From Montifringilla adamsi (lineage: Eukaryota; Chordata; Aves; Passeriformes; Passeridae), in the NCBI GenBank assembly GCA_017590115.1, contig JAGGNK010006448.1, forward strand, positions 6,496,099 to 6,560,098: a stretch of DNA of 64,000 nucleotides, written 5' to 3'. This document shows positions 24,501 through 36,275 of this stretch, one piece after another (within the stretch, counting starts at the first letter, position 1; each line of letters opens with the position of its first letter). A program made the translations under genes and the position numbers. A model generated the notes under the pieces. The model had not been told where the DNA came from. It saw only the letters and a list, made by a program, of their open reading frames with translations, and ran no database searches.

Positions 24501-25514
24501 CAATTGTGCATGTAGGTTCCTGGTCTTTTTTCCCTGTCATGCTCATTTAAGCATTATAAATAGAAATGATATGTAACAAAATATCTTAAACTCAGTATGA
24601 AAATTTCCTTGTCTCTCACATGCAAAAGGTAAGCAAATATCTACTTTTGAGCTTTAAGAAATTCAGTGTTTAAAATTATAGTCTTCCACCATGGGATTTT
24701 ATAGTCAAATGTTTAATTATTGAAAAAAATCCAAACCCCAAGCTCTTTCTTCTAACATTGTCATTGCTAGTACAAGCATACTAAGTATCTGTACCTGTAG
24801 GTTTTCTCTAGCAGAAAAAAAATGGTTTAAAAATCAATAATAAATGACATATTGGAGAGATGAAAACACCACAAAAGTATGCATGACTCCACCAAGCATA
24901 TTTTTGTCATTTTATTCACTCCAAATTTCTTTGTGGCTTTATTCACTCCAGGTTGGACTAACTGGAGTTACTACTTTTTTGATAGAACTGTGCCATCATA
25001 ACAAATAAAAAGGTTCACTAAGAAGATGTAGATCTTCATAACTCTGCATGGCCTTCGGACAATGTGATGTGATCTCATTTCAGAATGCCTACTAGCTTCT
25101 TCAATCACCTGAGGTAGGTAAAGATGAAAATATGAAATATTATAATTTACAGTAGGACTTATTTCCATCATACTGACAGTGTAAAATATTCCAATTACAT
25201 TTAAATTGCATAGAGAACTATCAATAGAACAAAAGAGGTCTTGGGGCTTGTGTGAATGCTTTTCACAATTTTCCTTGCATATTTCAACCAAATAATCTTG
25301 CACATTTATTCAAAGACCTCTGCCTGATTTATTTCATTTGAAGGCAGTTCCTACAAGGAACAAATCCTATAGACATTAGTGAACTTCATCTTGATTTGTT
25401 GAGACTAGGGAAGAGAAAACCAATGGGGTTTTAATTGTGTTCTTCAGCTACGTGATGTGTGGTTACAGGAAAACAGTCAAAGTTTTCTTGGAGGAGCACA
25501 TCAAAACCAGACTG

Positions 25515-25625
25515 TGCAATCTCCACCCTTGGAGTTATTCCTACTTTGGCTGAATGAAGATTGATCTTACTTTGTTGGTCCTGACTTATGCAGTATATTG
25601 GACTGAATTATCTTTCCCTTCAATA
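25515..25625 (+). mobile_element. possible CR1 3' tail, strongly decayed
   Basis: CAATCTCCACCCTTGGAG and, further on, TTGGACTGAATTATCTTTCCC resemble in order the 3' UTR of CR1 (GAATCTCCATCCTTGGAG, then TTGGACTAGATGATC). The distance between the blocks is plausible. Similarity is weak and the call is tentative. Confidence 0.3.
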
Positions 25626-25975
25626 CAAAGACATTAACTTTAAATATATGTTCTAGAGCAATGAGAAAAAAACCTTCTAATTAAAGGGTATTGATTTAGT
25701 AGTCTTAAAAGCTTGTTTGGGATTGGTGTTGGTTTGGGGGTTTTGGGATGGGAAGGTGTTCCTTTTTTTCCCCCTTTACTTTTAAAATGAAAACTTTTGT
25801 TGAAGTTCAGCTGAATTTTCCTTTCAGATGTGAATACACCCAAAATAAGAAGACAGAAGAAGACATGGAGACTGTGTCTATGCTGTAAACCAAAGAGAGG
25901 GAGAGACACAAGTCTTTACAAAGCTAAGAGAAGACTGTCTTGCAGATGTTTTTTCTGTTTTGTTTTCTCTTGCAG

Positions 25976-26121
25976 CCCAAGCAGTTTGGTATCTATAAAT
26001 TATGAACTTCAGACTCCATTTTGCAAGAAGGAAGGAGAGAGAGATGTGGATATATGGGGTAATTAAGGGAGAGAGTCCAACTTGTCTGGGTGAAGGATTC
26101 CGGATTCTGTTGAAGTAATAG
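25976..26121 (+). other. exon-like segment, non-coding if real
   Basis: It is preceded by a long pyrimidine tract ending TCTCTTGCAG (25966-25975) and followed by TAG|GTAAGATAC (donor at 26122), a good match to the donor consensus. All three frames of the 146-bp interval contain a stop, so it could only be a UTR or lncRNA exon. Such pairs also occur by chance in several kilobases of DNA. Confidence 0.2.
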
Positions 26122-27267
26122 GTAAGATACAAACTGTTGAAACTGGAGCAATCTCGGCCATTTTACTGTTTGGAAGCAGTCTGAAGAGTGACCAATCCCT
26201 GTAATGGTTCATACATCCCAACTTGGACAAAACTATTTGTGTTTGTCCAAAACAGAGGAAGGGAACACAATGATACTTAACTAGGAATAGTATGAGGTCA
26301 GTTCCTTGCTCTGTTTTCCATGTCAGTATAGATGTGCCACAAATCTTCTGAGCTCCAGTTTGCAAAGTCCTGAAGTTGTGTGAAACCCTAAATGAGAGAT
26401 TGGTAAATTTATAATAATTTGGATAACATTTTGTGTTAATGGTCTTTCAGTATGCAAACATGATTAGTTGGACAAGAAAAGGGAGTTTTATTTATACAGC
26501 AATGCAGAGTCATCTATTTAGCTATTTATGGATGATTGTGTTCATAGAAAGTTGTTTCTTAACCACCACTTCAGTGGCATTTAAGTATCACTGGAGAATA
26601 TCAGTGATAAACAAAGTAAATGTTCAGATTATTTATTCACCATTGATTGCTATTTTGTAATTGAAAGCTTCTTACTCCATCTTGGAGATAACCAAAAATA
26701 TTTTTATTTCTAGACAGTAAGTAGGGTCTTCATCAAATTAAGTACAGAGCTCTTTCTGCAGTTGAATCTAATGGAAGTATAATTAGAGAAAACACATGGA
26801 GATAGTTGGAAGGACCAGATATAAACTCAAAAAAATAGCAGTCACGGATATTTTTAAAAAACCTCCAGCGTACAAGTAAATTTAGTAGGGATGAAATAAT
26901 GTTGCTTAAACTGTGTTTGCACAATAATGATTATACATTTATATTATTTATATAATAAATAATAATATCTGTAAAGATGACATATGTTTGAGAGCATGTG
27001 GTTTATTTATATCAAAGCATGATAAGACTGTGTTATTTAATTCTGATTTAATCAGGTCTTAGAGAGGCTATTAGAATATCTTGAACCACTAAAAAAATAC
27101 CATAGTAACCTTTAAACTTCATGCAGTTTTTTAGTTTCTCTCTCTGTCTCCTTTTCATTATACCTTTTCAAATTTTCCAGAGGAAGACAACCTGTTTAAG
27201 AATTTCCTATATTTATTTTGAAGAGCCTTTCCGAAATAGTACAAAGTGATTATTTTGTACTTGTTTC

Positions 27268-27445
27268 TTAACTTTTTTCTTTACTTTTTAATTTCTTTTT
27301 TGTTGAGCTCAGTGATTCACCTATATCATCTTTGACTGATTCACCTATATCAGCTTTAACTTCACCTGAATTCTCTTCTTTTCTTGAAAATAAAAATCGT
27401 GGGTAAAGATTTCCTGTGCTAAATATTTTTCCTTGATATAAATCA
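27268..27445 (-). other. possible 3'-terminal exon with a lysine-rich end
   Basis: On the minus strand, TGCTGCTCTTCAG looks like a splice acceptor. An open frame of about 58 codons follows and ends at TAA (27268-27270). Its last third is built from the repeat VKADIGES / VKDDIGES and a basic tail KKKLKSKEKS. AATAAA follows about 50 nt further (27212-27217). There is no ATG-started version, and I do not recognise the peptide. It may be chance in AT-rich DNA. Confidence 0.2.
27313..27360. repeat. 2 x 24-bp tandem duplication
   Basis: Units at 27313-27336 and 27337-27360 differ at two positions. The shared core is TGATTCACCTATATCA. The unit length is a multiple of three, so it repeats eight residues in the minus-strand frame described above. 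Confidence 0.9.
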
Positions 27446-29252
27446 CTGAAGAGCAGCAAAACCTAAGCCATGCCCAGCAATATAGTCACTGTAATGGGGA
27501 AGCTATAAGAAGTCGATCTTCCACCTCTTTGTAGGTTATAAACACCATACATTTACTTCATCCATTCCAATCTACCTACCTGTCAGGTGCTAGGGTTTTT
27601 CCACGGGTACGGCTGGCTCTAGGACATTCTCTTTGTTCCATCATTTAGCTTACTCCTGAAAGAGGAGTAGTCATACAACCATTTAAAACATATTATATAT
27701 AAAGGTATTTAACAAAAACAGAGAAGTGTCCACAAGCTCAAGGACTGCCAAATTTAGAGAGAAAACGAGTCCAGACCAACATCTTTCTAAATTAAATAGG
27801 ATTATTGCTTTCACATCTTAAAACTATGACAAATCTGTTTTGTATTCTGCATTTTCCATCTTCATTTATCCACAAGGGCTAACTGTACTTAACAGTAATG
27901 AAAATCACATGGTAGAGCTAAATGAATCAAAATCCTCCTTAGCGAAGAAAAATTATGACTATGGCCTAGCAATTTGTTAGTTTTGAAATTAATTGATTTT
28001 ATGAGTTAACACCATCATCAAGAATAGGTTTATGAGGTCCTTGTTTATCACTATATAGCTTGATAAAATCCGTACCAAGTCTCTCTGTCAAAGTCCAGAC
28101 ACGGTGCTGTTGAAGTCTGAAGGAAAATACTAGCCACATCTGAGATTAAACTAGTATGTTCCTTTTTGAAAATTCATTAGAATTCAAATTAAAGTCATTA
28201 ATAAAAGTCAAGAGAGTGACATCTGAAAACACAGCATATTCATGATGCAGAGACTTAAAAAGGAAAAAAATAACCACAGATTCTTTAAAATATGATGAAT
28301 TAAAAGACTCTTCAAATTTTTTAAAAGTGCACTTTTATGTATTACCCACATTAGCATACACAAAAAAAAGAGTACATCTTAGATGATATAGGAATACATG
28401 TCAGTAACTTTCATAAGTGTCAGTGCATGGGGATGTGGGTGCATGTGTGTACAAGTGGAGGTGTACAGTTTAACACATATACTGTTCAGAATTTGTCCTA
28501 GAGTCAACTCTTACCCAGAATGATATTACCATTTTATGTTATCCTTTTGCTATTTAATTCCCATATTTAACAGAGCCCTCCGGAGAAGAAGAGTTCAAAA
28601 TTATTTATTTTTTGTACAGTGTTTGGCAGTTCTGCTACTTCTATGATTGCCACCTGGCATATTTTCTGTCAGGCTATTTCACAGGTTACAACATCTGTTT
28701 GTGGAAATGGATGACATGAAGGTGTTCTTAGGTGACATTAGTAAAAGTGGAAGATGAGACAAAGATGAGTGCTGTATATGATACAAGGAAGACTAAATCC
28801 ATCATAGGAATTAATTTCCTTAACTATTTTGATAATTCAGTGTTCAGTTTTAAACCATATAAGTCTAAGGATTGAATTGTGCACAAAAGAGAATGTTGTG
28901 GGAGGAATGAGGAACTGTCCTTTGTATGTAAGAGAAGTATAATTAAAAACTGACAGTACATGATATGAATCACCTGGAAAAACTGTGTTTACAGAACTGC
29001 TTCCTTCCAAAAGCTGGGGATATTGTGGAATGAGATTTTTGTCCCGATATAGGTGCAGAATTCATGGAATATAAGACTGTATTTATTACGTGCATATATT
29101 CCTATATGAGATCAGTGACTATGTAGCTTGGTTGACTTAATTTACCTATACAGCACAGGGTATGATGAACCAGGCAGACAGAACATGTCCCAGACCATGT
29201 AATATATGATGTGTATTTGCAACACTAAAAATTTCTACAAAAAACCCCAAAA

Positions 29253-29329
<77 letters not shown>
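29253..29329. repeat. short CA repeat followed by 65-base poly-A
   Basis: Six CA units (29253-29264) run into an uninterrupted A-run at 29265-29329. It directly precedes the first copy of the 185-bp duplication. The poly-F and poly-K open frames across it are meaningless. Confidence 0.95.
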
Positions 29330-29330
<1 letters not shown>

Positions 29331-29331
<1 letters not shown>

Positions 29332-29511
29332 CCGCAAGTTGGCAATTTACAAATGATGAAAATAATATCTGTCAAATCAAGAAATTATTTTTAATTCAGA
29401 TTTTATTTTTACAGAAAGAAAACAAAATAAATAAAATAATACCATTATGAAAAATGTGAATAATAAGCAATTAAAGCTGTTCCATACATACTTCCTGGTA
29501 AATTCCCCTTC

Positions 29512-29515
<4 letters not shown>
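29331..29515. repeat. 185-bp direct repeat, copy 1
   Basis: It begins CCCGCAAGTTGGC and ends CCCCTTCCTTT. It is identical, base for base as far as I can read, to 29567-29751. Copy 1 is followed by A28 and a short A-rich spacer. Its content is AT-rich with no recognisable gene or transposon. Confidence 0.97.
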
Positions 29516-29547
<32 letters not shown>

Positions 29548-29566
29548 AAAAGAACAAAAAACAAAA
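29516..29566. repeat. A-rich spacer between duplicated copies
   Basis: An A28 run (29516-29543) is followed by a GAACAAAA-type A-rich stretch. It resembles the poly-A preceding copy 1, so the true duplicated unit may be poly-A plus 185 bp (period 236). Confidence 0.9.
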
Positions 29567-29751
29567 CCCGCAAGTTGGCAATTTACAAATGATGAAAATA
29601 ATATCTGTCAAATCAAGAAATTATTTTTAATTCAGATTTTATTTTTACAGAAAGAAAACAAAATAAATAAAATAATACCATTATGAAAAATGTGAATAAT
29701 AAGCAATTAAAGCTGTTCCATACATACTTCCTGGTAAATTCCCCTTCCTTT
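29567..29751. repeat. 185-bp direct repeat, copy 2
   Basis: Identical to 29331-29515. It continues into unique DNA (GCTGTTATGCTCACC) at its right end, while copy 1 continues into poly-A. Confidence 0.97.
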
Positions 29752-32064
29752 GCTGTTATGCTCACCTTTGTATTTCCCCTTTGAGTCTGAGTGTTTCAGT
29801 TTTGGGAGGAGTCACACCCAGCTGCCAGCGTTGCCAGTTCTCAATCAGCAGGGTAATTTTAATGACAGGGTTTCTTTTCCAGGAGTAATGTGATACTGAT
29901 GATTTTGTCTTCCTTGCTGAAGAGTTTACCTGGGGATATTTTTATGTTTTCTAACAGGCTATTATGAACAAATACAAAAATGAGGTTAGTGTTATTTTCC
30001 ATGATGTTTCAAGTGCATGTTAGCACTAACTGTAACAGAAAGCTTTATGGTTATGTTCAGATATTTGTACAGGGACATGCAGCAGCCTTAGATGAGACTA
30101 AAGGTTCAGCTGACACCTCTGTAGGTCTGAATGAAGCTGGCATCACAGCATTGCATTGCTACAGGCTGCTCATACAGCTGTTCAGATATATTTTACCATG
30201 TCACCATCTTCTGTTTCATCTATTGCCAAACACAATTTTGTACATGGGGCACCTAGATATAAATTAGGTTGAACGCAAGGAGTTTCCTAGTATTTGAAAT
30301 GTTTCCTAGTTATTTGAAATGTTCTATTTGATGCATATAGAGGATGTTTGAAAAAAATATACCAGTCACATCATCTCTCTGATTTGAACAATAGGTGAAT
30401 GAAGGAAAGCAGAAGGAAGGTTTTACCTAAATTTAATATAGTATAGATACAACATAACATAATCAAAAGTTGCAATTTATCAAAATTAAAATCAGGGATT
30501 TCTGAGGGGTCTTGTTAGTTTTCTAATATAAAAAAAATTTAGATTTTATATATTAACACTTTTACTATTTGTTGAAAATTCAAACATGTTTACAGTTCTT
30601 AAAGTAAGAGGAGTATTTATATTAATTTATGCCTACTGTACCTGCATATTCTCCTGTGAAAAGACATATAATTTATAACCTTAAAATCAGAATCTTTCAT
30701 TTGGAGGTAGAATTTAATAGCAACAGAACCAGCATTTGGATACTATTCCTGTACTTTGGTGACCAGTCATCTCAGTGAACCATTACCAAGTTAAGGGACT
30801 AATTCCTTTAATTCCATTTCAGAATAAAACCTAGAATGAAAAGCATCAATGTGCTGTTTCTTATCTATGAATCAAGAAAATTTCTCATCAGATTTTTTAG
30901 GTAAGTCAGTCATGTTAAAATTTTTCTGCTCACATCCATGACATAGGATTTTTAACAAGATCACTTTTGACTTGAAAAATATCTAGTACTGCAATTTTTA
31001 GATGGAACAACTCTTACAGTAGTCAGAATCTCCTCTGTTTTCTTAATATAAATGTAAAAAAGCAAAAATAGTGATGCCCTGGATTAAGAGAATATTTAAA
31101 TATTTTCAAGATTCAAAACTGTATCAACACAAAAGGTATCAAACTCTTTAACTAGGTGTTATTATATTTCATTATGATATTGTATGCTAGTTCATTGGGA
31201 ATGAAACAAAACTTTTCTGGTGTTTTTTTTTAATATCTGAACTAGTTTTTTGTCTAAGAAACTTTATTTTAAGATTTTAATTTTTATTATTTATTTCAAT
31301 TCTGTATGCAGATGTTAAAAAACCCCACATTTTAACTCCACATTTGTACTGTGTCACTCATTTAAGTTCTGATAACATGGCACGGAGCATGAACATTTTT
31401 TATCCCTCTGAAATGTTTAATCACACAACTATTACACTTTTAAAGGAGTCAGCAGACAGACTTCAAATCTGCATGTCTCAAACGTGAAATGTCAACTTGA
31501 TTAGTTATGAAAGTAGGAATGAGTATATAGATTTATGAGCAATGAACACTTAGAGCTTAAAATGACTCAGTCACACATCTGTACTGTCAAGATAGCTATC
31601 CTAAACTTAGATCTCTAATTAGAATATTTATGCATTCTGTTGCTCTTGGCTGCAAAAAGATTCTTTCTGGTATAGACCTAATATAAAAATATCCATATAT
31701 TGTCCCTGTTTTCCCACATAGAAATTCTGGATAGGTACTTTCTTAGTTTATGACTCAAAATGCACTAGAAAACTATGTAGATAAACAGCTGACAGATTTT
31801 GGATAGCATATTATTTTCTGATTTTATTTTACAGGAGAGATATTTATTAATAAGGAAACTAGAATTTTTTCTGCCAGCATCTGTACCAAACATTTAAAAG
31901 AACTCTACTAAAGTATTTACAGGACTTGTGGACCAACTGAGACTCAGTATATGAACATATACATAACTTAAAAGGTATTTATCTCTAGAATAACAAGTTC
32001 TCTCCTATATCAATACAGGCACATTGGCATGGATGAGGACAGTGCTTATAACCATGATCACAGA
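29752..32064. other. unique AT-rich DNA, no gene seen
   Basis: No gene was recognised. A 95-codon plus-strand frame at 29980-30267 has no recognisable domain. A 19/20-bp tandem duplication (GTTTCCTAGTATTTGAAAT and GTTTCCTAGTTATTTGAAAT) lies at 30282-30320. Confidence 0.6.
30282..30320. repeat. 19/20-bp tandem duplication
   Basis: Two adjacent units differ by one inserted T. This is a small slippage event. Confidence 0.9.
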
Positions 32065-32600
32065 ACCAGAAACCAGCTTTTGCTCTTGTTAAACTTCATA
32101 TTGCTCATGGCTGCCCAGCCATTTGATTTTTCAAGATCTCTCTGCAGGGCCTCAGTGCTTTCAAAGGAGTCTACAGCTCCTCCCAATTTAGTGTCATTAG
32201 CAAGCTTAATTTGCATGTGCCTTCAAGTACTGCATCTGAGCCATTTATGAGGATATTGAAGAGAACTAGCCCTAAAATGGAGCCCTACAGGACCCTGGTA
32301 GTGGCTGGTCACCAGCCTGATGTAACAATTTACTGCAGTCCTTTGTGCCTGACCTGTGAGACAGTTGCTCACCCATCATATGGTGTGCTTATTCAGCTGT
32401 GTGCTGGACATTTTGTCCATAAGAAAGACTATGAGAGACATTATCAAAAGCTTTACTGAAATCCAAAATAAATTAGATCAACTGGCTTCCCTTGATCAGC
32501 TAAGTGAGTGACTTGTCATAAAGGAAATTCAGTTTTTCAAGCAGGCCTTGACCCTCGGTGTATCCCCTCAATGTAATCCCAACGCATTTGTGAGTGCAAA
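32065..32600 (-). mobile_element. CR1 LINE, reverse-transcriptase fragment in antisense
   Basis: Read on the minus strand it covers the middle of the CR1 ORF2 reverse transcriptase. It starts near the finger region (FLYDKSLT-like, then a block corresponding to VDLIYFGFSKAFDNVSH near 32420-32480). It continues with an INGSDAVLEG-like palm block and the DTKLGGAVDSFES motif near 32158-32200, and ends with ALQRDLEKSNGWA and MKFNKSKSW. The catalytic FADD is degraded to LAND. Frameshifts split the frame, and both ends fade. It lacks the CR1 3' tail, so it is an internal relic and an older insertion than the LTRs. Confidence 0.88.
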
Positions 32601-33208
32601 ACTAATTACCCACTGAGAAGATGAATTACAGCTAGAGAAGAGATGGTGCCTTCAGTTTCAAAAGGAAAGGGTCAGCAGGTGAGGCCTACAGGGCTAAAAA
32701 TCAGATTAAAACATACAGTAAGTAATTTAACTCTTTCTGTATGCATAGATCTAATGGGATTATCTGCAGGAATTTTGATACTAGCTAGCTCTTCTGATAG
32801 ATACAACATAGAGAGATTTTGTTTCTTGGTTTCTGGATTTTTTTGTTTTGTTTTTTGGGGTGTTTTTTTGGTTTTTGCCTTTTGGCTCTGCAGCTGCTTC
32901 TGGAAAGAAGTACTTCTAGTGCCATAATGTTGCAGAAAGAACCAGAAACAATGAACACTGGGCATCAGGGCATTAACGCTGTCTAATAAATTGTTCAGGA
33001 GAAAAAAGATAACCTCTGAAATGAGGTCTGTCCATCTGAAACTCCATATATTAATTTTGCTTCTTTTTGAGAATTCCTCCTCATGCTTCTGCAAGTCTCC
33101 CTTCAAATACAGTATACAGAAGTACAAAAGCACAGATTCCATTCTGTCAAGCATCTAAGAGAACACCAGAAATATGACCAAAAAGCTGTGAGACTTCAAC
33201 TAATTTCC
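32601..33208. other. short unique interval with T/G-rich tract
   Basis: Between an antisense CR1 and an LTR. It contains a T/G-rich low-complexity tract at 32838-32879. A 160-codon minus-strand frame (32672-33154) crosses this tract, where it encodes only a K/T/Q/P-rich stretch. No domain is visible, so I regard the frame as chance or as part of an unrecognised repeat. Confidence 0.5.
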
Positions 33209-33810
33209 TGTCTACTTTTCCCCACTGCTTAACCCTCCCCTAGCTAGTAATCCAGCAGGCAGCTAAACACACAGCTGCTCCCTCACTCCCCACTCACAGA
33301 GAAATGGGGAAAAGTATCAGGGAAAAACCCCCTAAAGTCCCTGTCTTGACATAAAGGCAGTTTAAAAAGACAGAAAAAGAAAGAAAAATAATAATAACAA
33401 GACCAGCAACAATAGAAACAATGTTATTATTATTATTAATAATAATAACAACAACAATAACAGTAATAGCAGAATTTGAAAATACAGAACAAGCAATATG
33501 CATTGTGTCACCTCAGCACCCAATGGCCAATACCCAGCCAGCTTTCTCCTCAGCTGAGCATGATGCCATATGGTATGGAATATCCCTTTAGCCAGTTTGG
33601 GTCAGCTGTCGTGGCTGTGTCTCCTCTCAGCCTCCTGTGCCTTCCAGACTCCTTGCCGATAGGACACTGTGAGAAGCTGATGAGTCCTTGACCACTGCTA
33701 GCAACAACCATAATATCAGTGTGTTATCAACATTCTCATCCTAAATCCGAAACACAGCACTGCACCAGCTACTCATAAGAAAAGCAACTGTCTCAAATGA
33801 AATCAGGACA
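33209..33810 (-). mobile_element. solo LTR, family 2, with internal AT-trinucleotide repeat
   Basis: The right end AATCAGGACA matches the family. The left end is near TGTC at 33209, with an apparent small insertion before CTTAACCCTCCCC. Shared blocks include CTCCCTCACTCCCC, GGAATATCCCTTTAGCCAGT, AACACAGCACTGCACCAGCT and CAACCATAATATCAGTGTG. The ATA/ATT-rich stretch seen in intact members has expanded into a small microsatellite. No target duplication is visible. The strand is inferred from relatives. Confidence 0.88.
33387..33470. repeat. AAT/ATT and AAC microsatellite inside the LTR
   Basis: Imperfect ATA, TTA and ACA trinucleotides (for example TTATTATTATTATTAATAAT). They belong to the LTR family sequence and have probably varied by slippage. 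Confidence 0.85.
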
Positions 33811-36103
33811 GGGATACATTCCTGTAATTAGCATAGCCAGTTAAGTATTTCAATGACAGAACTTGGCTGTAGGTTAGGAATTCAACCTTAAGAGTAGAAA
33901 GGTTAATAATAACTTTAAGTGTACAATTTTATTTAAAAAAATAAAGTCTAAAACAATAACCAAAAAGAAACTTTTGTGCCAATAGACTTAGCAATAGAAT
34001 AACAATTTTTGAAAAAAATTATGTTAAAATACAATGAAATCAAAATTGTCTCAATAATTGCTTTTTAGAGTGTTTTTGCAAGAAGCTACTGGCATTATTG
34101 ATAAAAAATTATTATTGAATTCTTTTTTTGTTATTTTTCACCTGAATAAAGATCATTGAGATAAAAATCATGAAATAGCAGCAAATAAAACCAAACCAAA
34201 ACAACACACCCCTCCCCCAGCAAGAAGCACTGAAGCAAACAGAATACTTAGGAATCAGCACAAGTCTTTAGGTAAAAGGAATGGATAATCTTGATTTGGA
34301 ATGGAATTAAAGCCAATAAGGTTAAAAATAGATGAACATTTGGACAATGAGAAGTTTTACATAAAACACTTTGAAATTAAACATTATACTTTAGTTGTTT
34401 TCGTTGTTTTAATGGTAAGTACTGATTTATAAATCTCAGAAGAATATATAAAGAAGATGCCAGTATTTCAACAAACAGAACAGAACACAGCATAATAATA
34501 TTGGCCCAGTACAAATTTTCTTTCCTAATTTTCTGGTTAATTCTATTTAGTTCACAATTTCAGGACAGTAAACCTGGGACAGAAAGATGAAACACAGGTA
34601 CCTACTCTGGTTTCCAAATCTAGGTATCAGATCAGGATTCCAGAGGCTGCAGATTCCTAATCTAAATTAAAACCAAACAATATTGTTGATCTTGCTCTGC
34701 TCGGGAAGCTGAAGTTATTGATGTAGTATCTGAAAATATGAGAATTTAAAATAAGTTTTCTTCACTATTTCATTCCACTATCTTTGAAGTTTAAGAGTAT
34801 TTGGAAAGAAAGGCAGGAATCATGATATCTGCACGCCAGTTCAGGATTTTGCATATTCTCTACTGGCTGTTTACAGTGATAATCTGTACAAAGCAAGCAC
34901 AGCAGATCTAAAGACTTGACTTTTTGTGCAAACAAAATCCTTTCCTCCCCTGGCTATTGAGGAAGCAACATTGGAAATTAAGATATACATCTGAATGTCT
35001 GTGTATGTGTGAAGTCTATACATTTTTTTCTGCTCAAAGTAAGATTTTCTTTTTCCCTAGGAGAATCAGATGACATACTTTAAATTGTGAGTAGAAAGCA
35101 AGCAGATAAAAGTTTCTTAGGTCAAAGTTAACTTATTCCAAGTGCTACATAAACAAAAGCATTTTACTAGCTAAGTGTCTCACTTAAGATTACATGCATT
35201 TTTCTCTTTTTGAGAGTCTAACTTCACATATGATATCAGTTTAATGACATGATTAATTTTTCTCATTTGAAATATCTCAGGTGCCCAAACCTAAGTTATT
35301 TGCCCATGCTTTTATTTATGGTCAAAGGAAGCCCTTTAAGAATGACTCATCAAATTTAGATAAAATTTAGAGGTCAGTTTTAGGATGTTGTAATTGCCTT
35401 CAGAGGTGCCTATCTATCTTTCCCAATTAGAGTCCACTTATCTCAGCTGTCTGTCTCTGACAGTTGCCTGTTACAGAACTGGGCCTAAAAGAGTACTGTT
35501 AGATTCTAGAAATTATTAGAAACTGATTTTTTTTTCCTGGCAATTAGGAGAGACTGCAGTTTTCAACAGACCTTTTGTTCTCTTCATTTGTAAAAATTTT
35601 TACAAATCTTTTAAGTGAGGAAAACTGTGACTTATTTTTTTCCTACATAGTAGTTATATCTTTAAAACACTCACTCATATTCTAAAATTATAAAATCTCC
35701 AGTTCTACTGTTTTCTTCAGTTTTCACTGTACTAATGTAACAGACGACAAGTTATTTTTAACCTGTCAGTTAATCGGAAAACTGCTATTTGCCCGTGGAT
35801 TTTTTTTTCTTAAGATAAATACTATTATGAAAGAAATTATTTTGGAAAAATAAGTTACAGAGTAAAAGTTAATTTTTCTATGTCTCAAAGGGCTTTAGTT
35901 TACAATTTTAGCACATTCTATTCAGTATGGGCAACCACCAGTAAAAGGATCTGAAGTCAACCAGGTTCCTTATTGCTACATTTCATTAGTACATGACTTC
36001 AAATATACACTCATGTATATGATGTATCTCAGTTACCATAAATACCTACAGCAATCTGTCCCCAGCAGACAGAATTTCAGTACAGGCTACTTTATTCCTA
36101 TTT
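33811..36103. other. unique AT-rich DNA, no gene seen
   Basis: No gene or transposon was recognised. A perfect 22-bp palindrome lies at 35586-35607. Confidence 0.6.
35586..35607. repeat. perfect 22-bp palindrome
   Basis: ATTTGTAAAAA followed directly by its reverse complement TTTTTACAAAT, without a spacer. It can form a cruciform in principle; no function is evident. Confidence 0.9.
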
Positions 36104-36275
36104 AGAATCACAGAATCATGGTTTGGGTTGGAAGGGACCTTAAAGATCACTAGTTTCAGCCTCTCTGCCATGGGCAGAGACACCGTCCATCAGACCAGGA
36201 AGCTCAAAGCTTCATCCAACCTCACCTGAACACCACCAGGGATAGAGTATTGGCAGCATCTCTGGGCATCTTGCA
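36104..36275 (-). mobile_element. CR1 LINE 3' end, antisense
   Basis: AGAATCACAGAATCATGGTT, followed by TGGGTTGGAAGGGACCTTAA and CTGCCATGGGCAGAGACACC, is the reverse complement of the CR1 3' UTR and tail. Similarity fades near CTCTGGGCATC at 36262-36272. It is short, 5'-truncated and non-coding. Confidence 0.93.

Larger units (their letters stand above)
19058..25514. other. unique AT-rich DNA, no gene seen
   Basis: About 6.4 kb without a supportable gene. Small features: one undetermined base at 19494 inside a C-run, a cluster of GATATC words at 20965-21025, an A-rich low-complexity tract at 21443-21550, and a 110-codon minus-strand frame at 24971-25303 with no recognisable domain. Confidence 0.6.
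25626..29252. other. unique AT-rich DNA with two exon-like segments
   Basis: No gene is supported. A G/T-rich patch lies at 25715-25760. Two segments with splice-like borders are listed separately (25976-26121 and 27268-27445). An AT-rich near-palindrome (ATATTATTTAT paired with ATAAATAATA) lies at about 26941-26963. The rest looks unremarkable. Confidence 0.55.

Noticed and set aside
27313..27360. CRISPR-like repeat
   Set aside because: Only two directly adjacent 24-bp units without spacers; a tandem duplication in animal DNA.
29146..29394. Poly-F and poly-K open frames
   Set aside because: They are translations of a 65-base A-run.
32672..33154. 160-codon minus-strand open frame
   Set aside because: It runs through a T/G-rich low-complexity tract, giving a K/T/Q/P-rich stretch. 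It lacks a recognisable domain and lies between a CR1 relic and an LTR.
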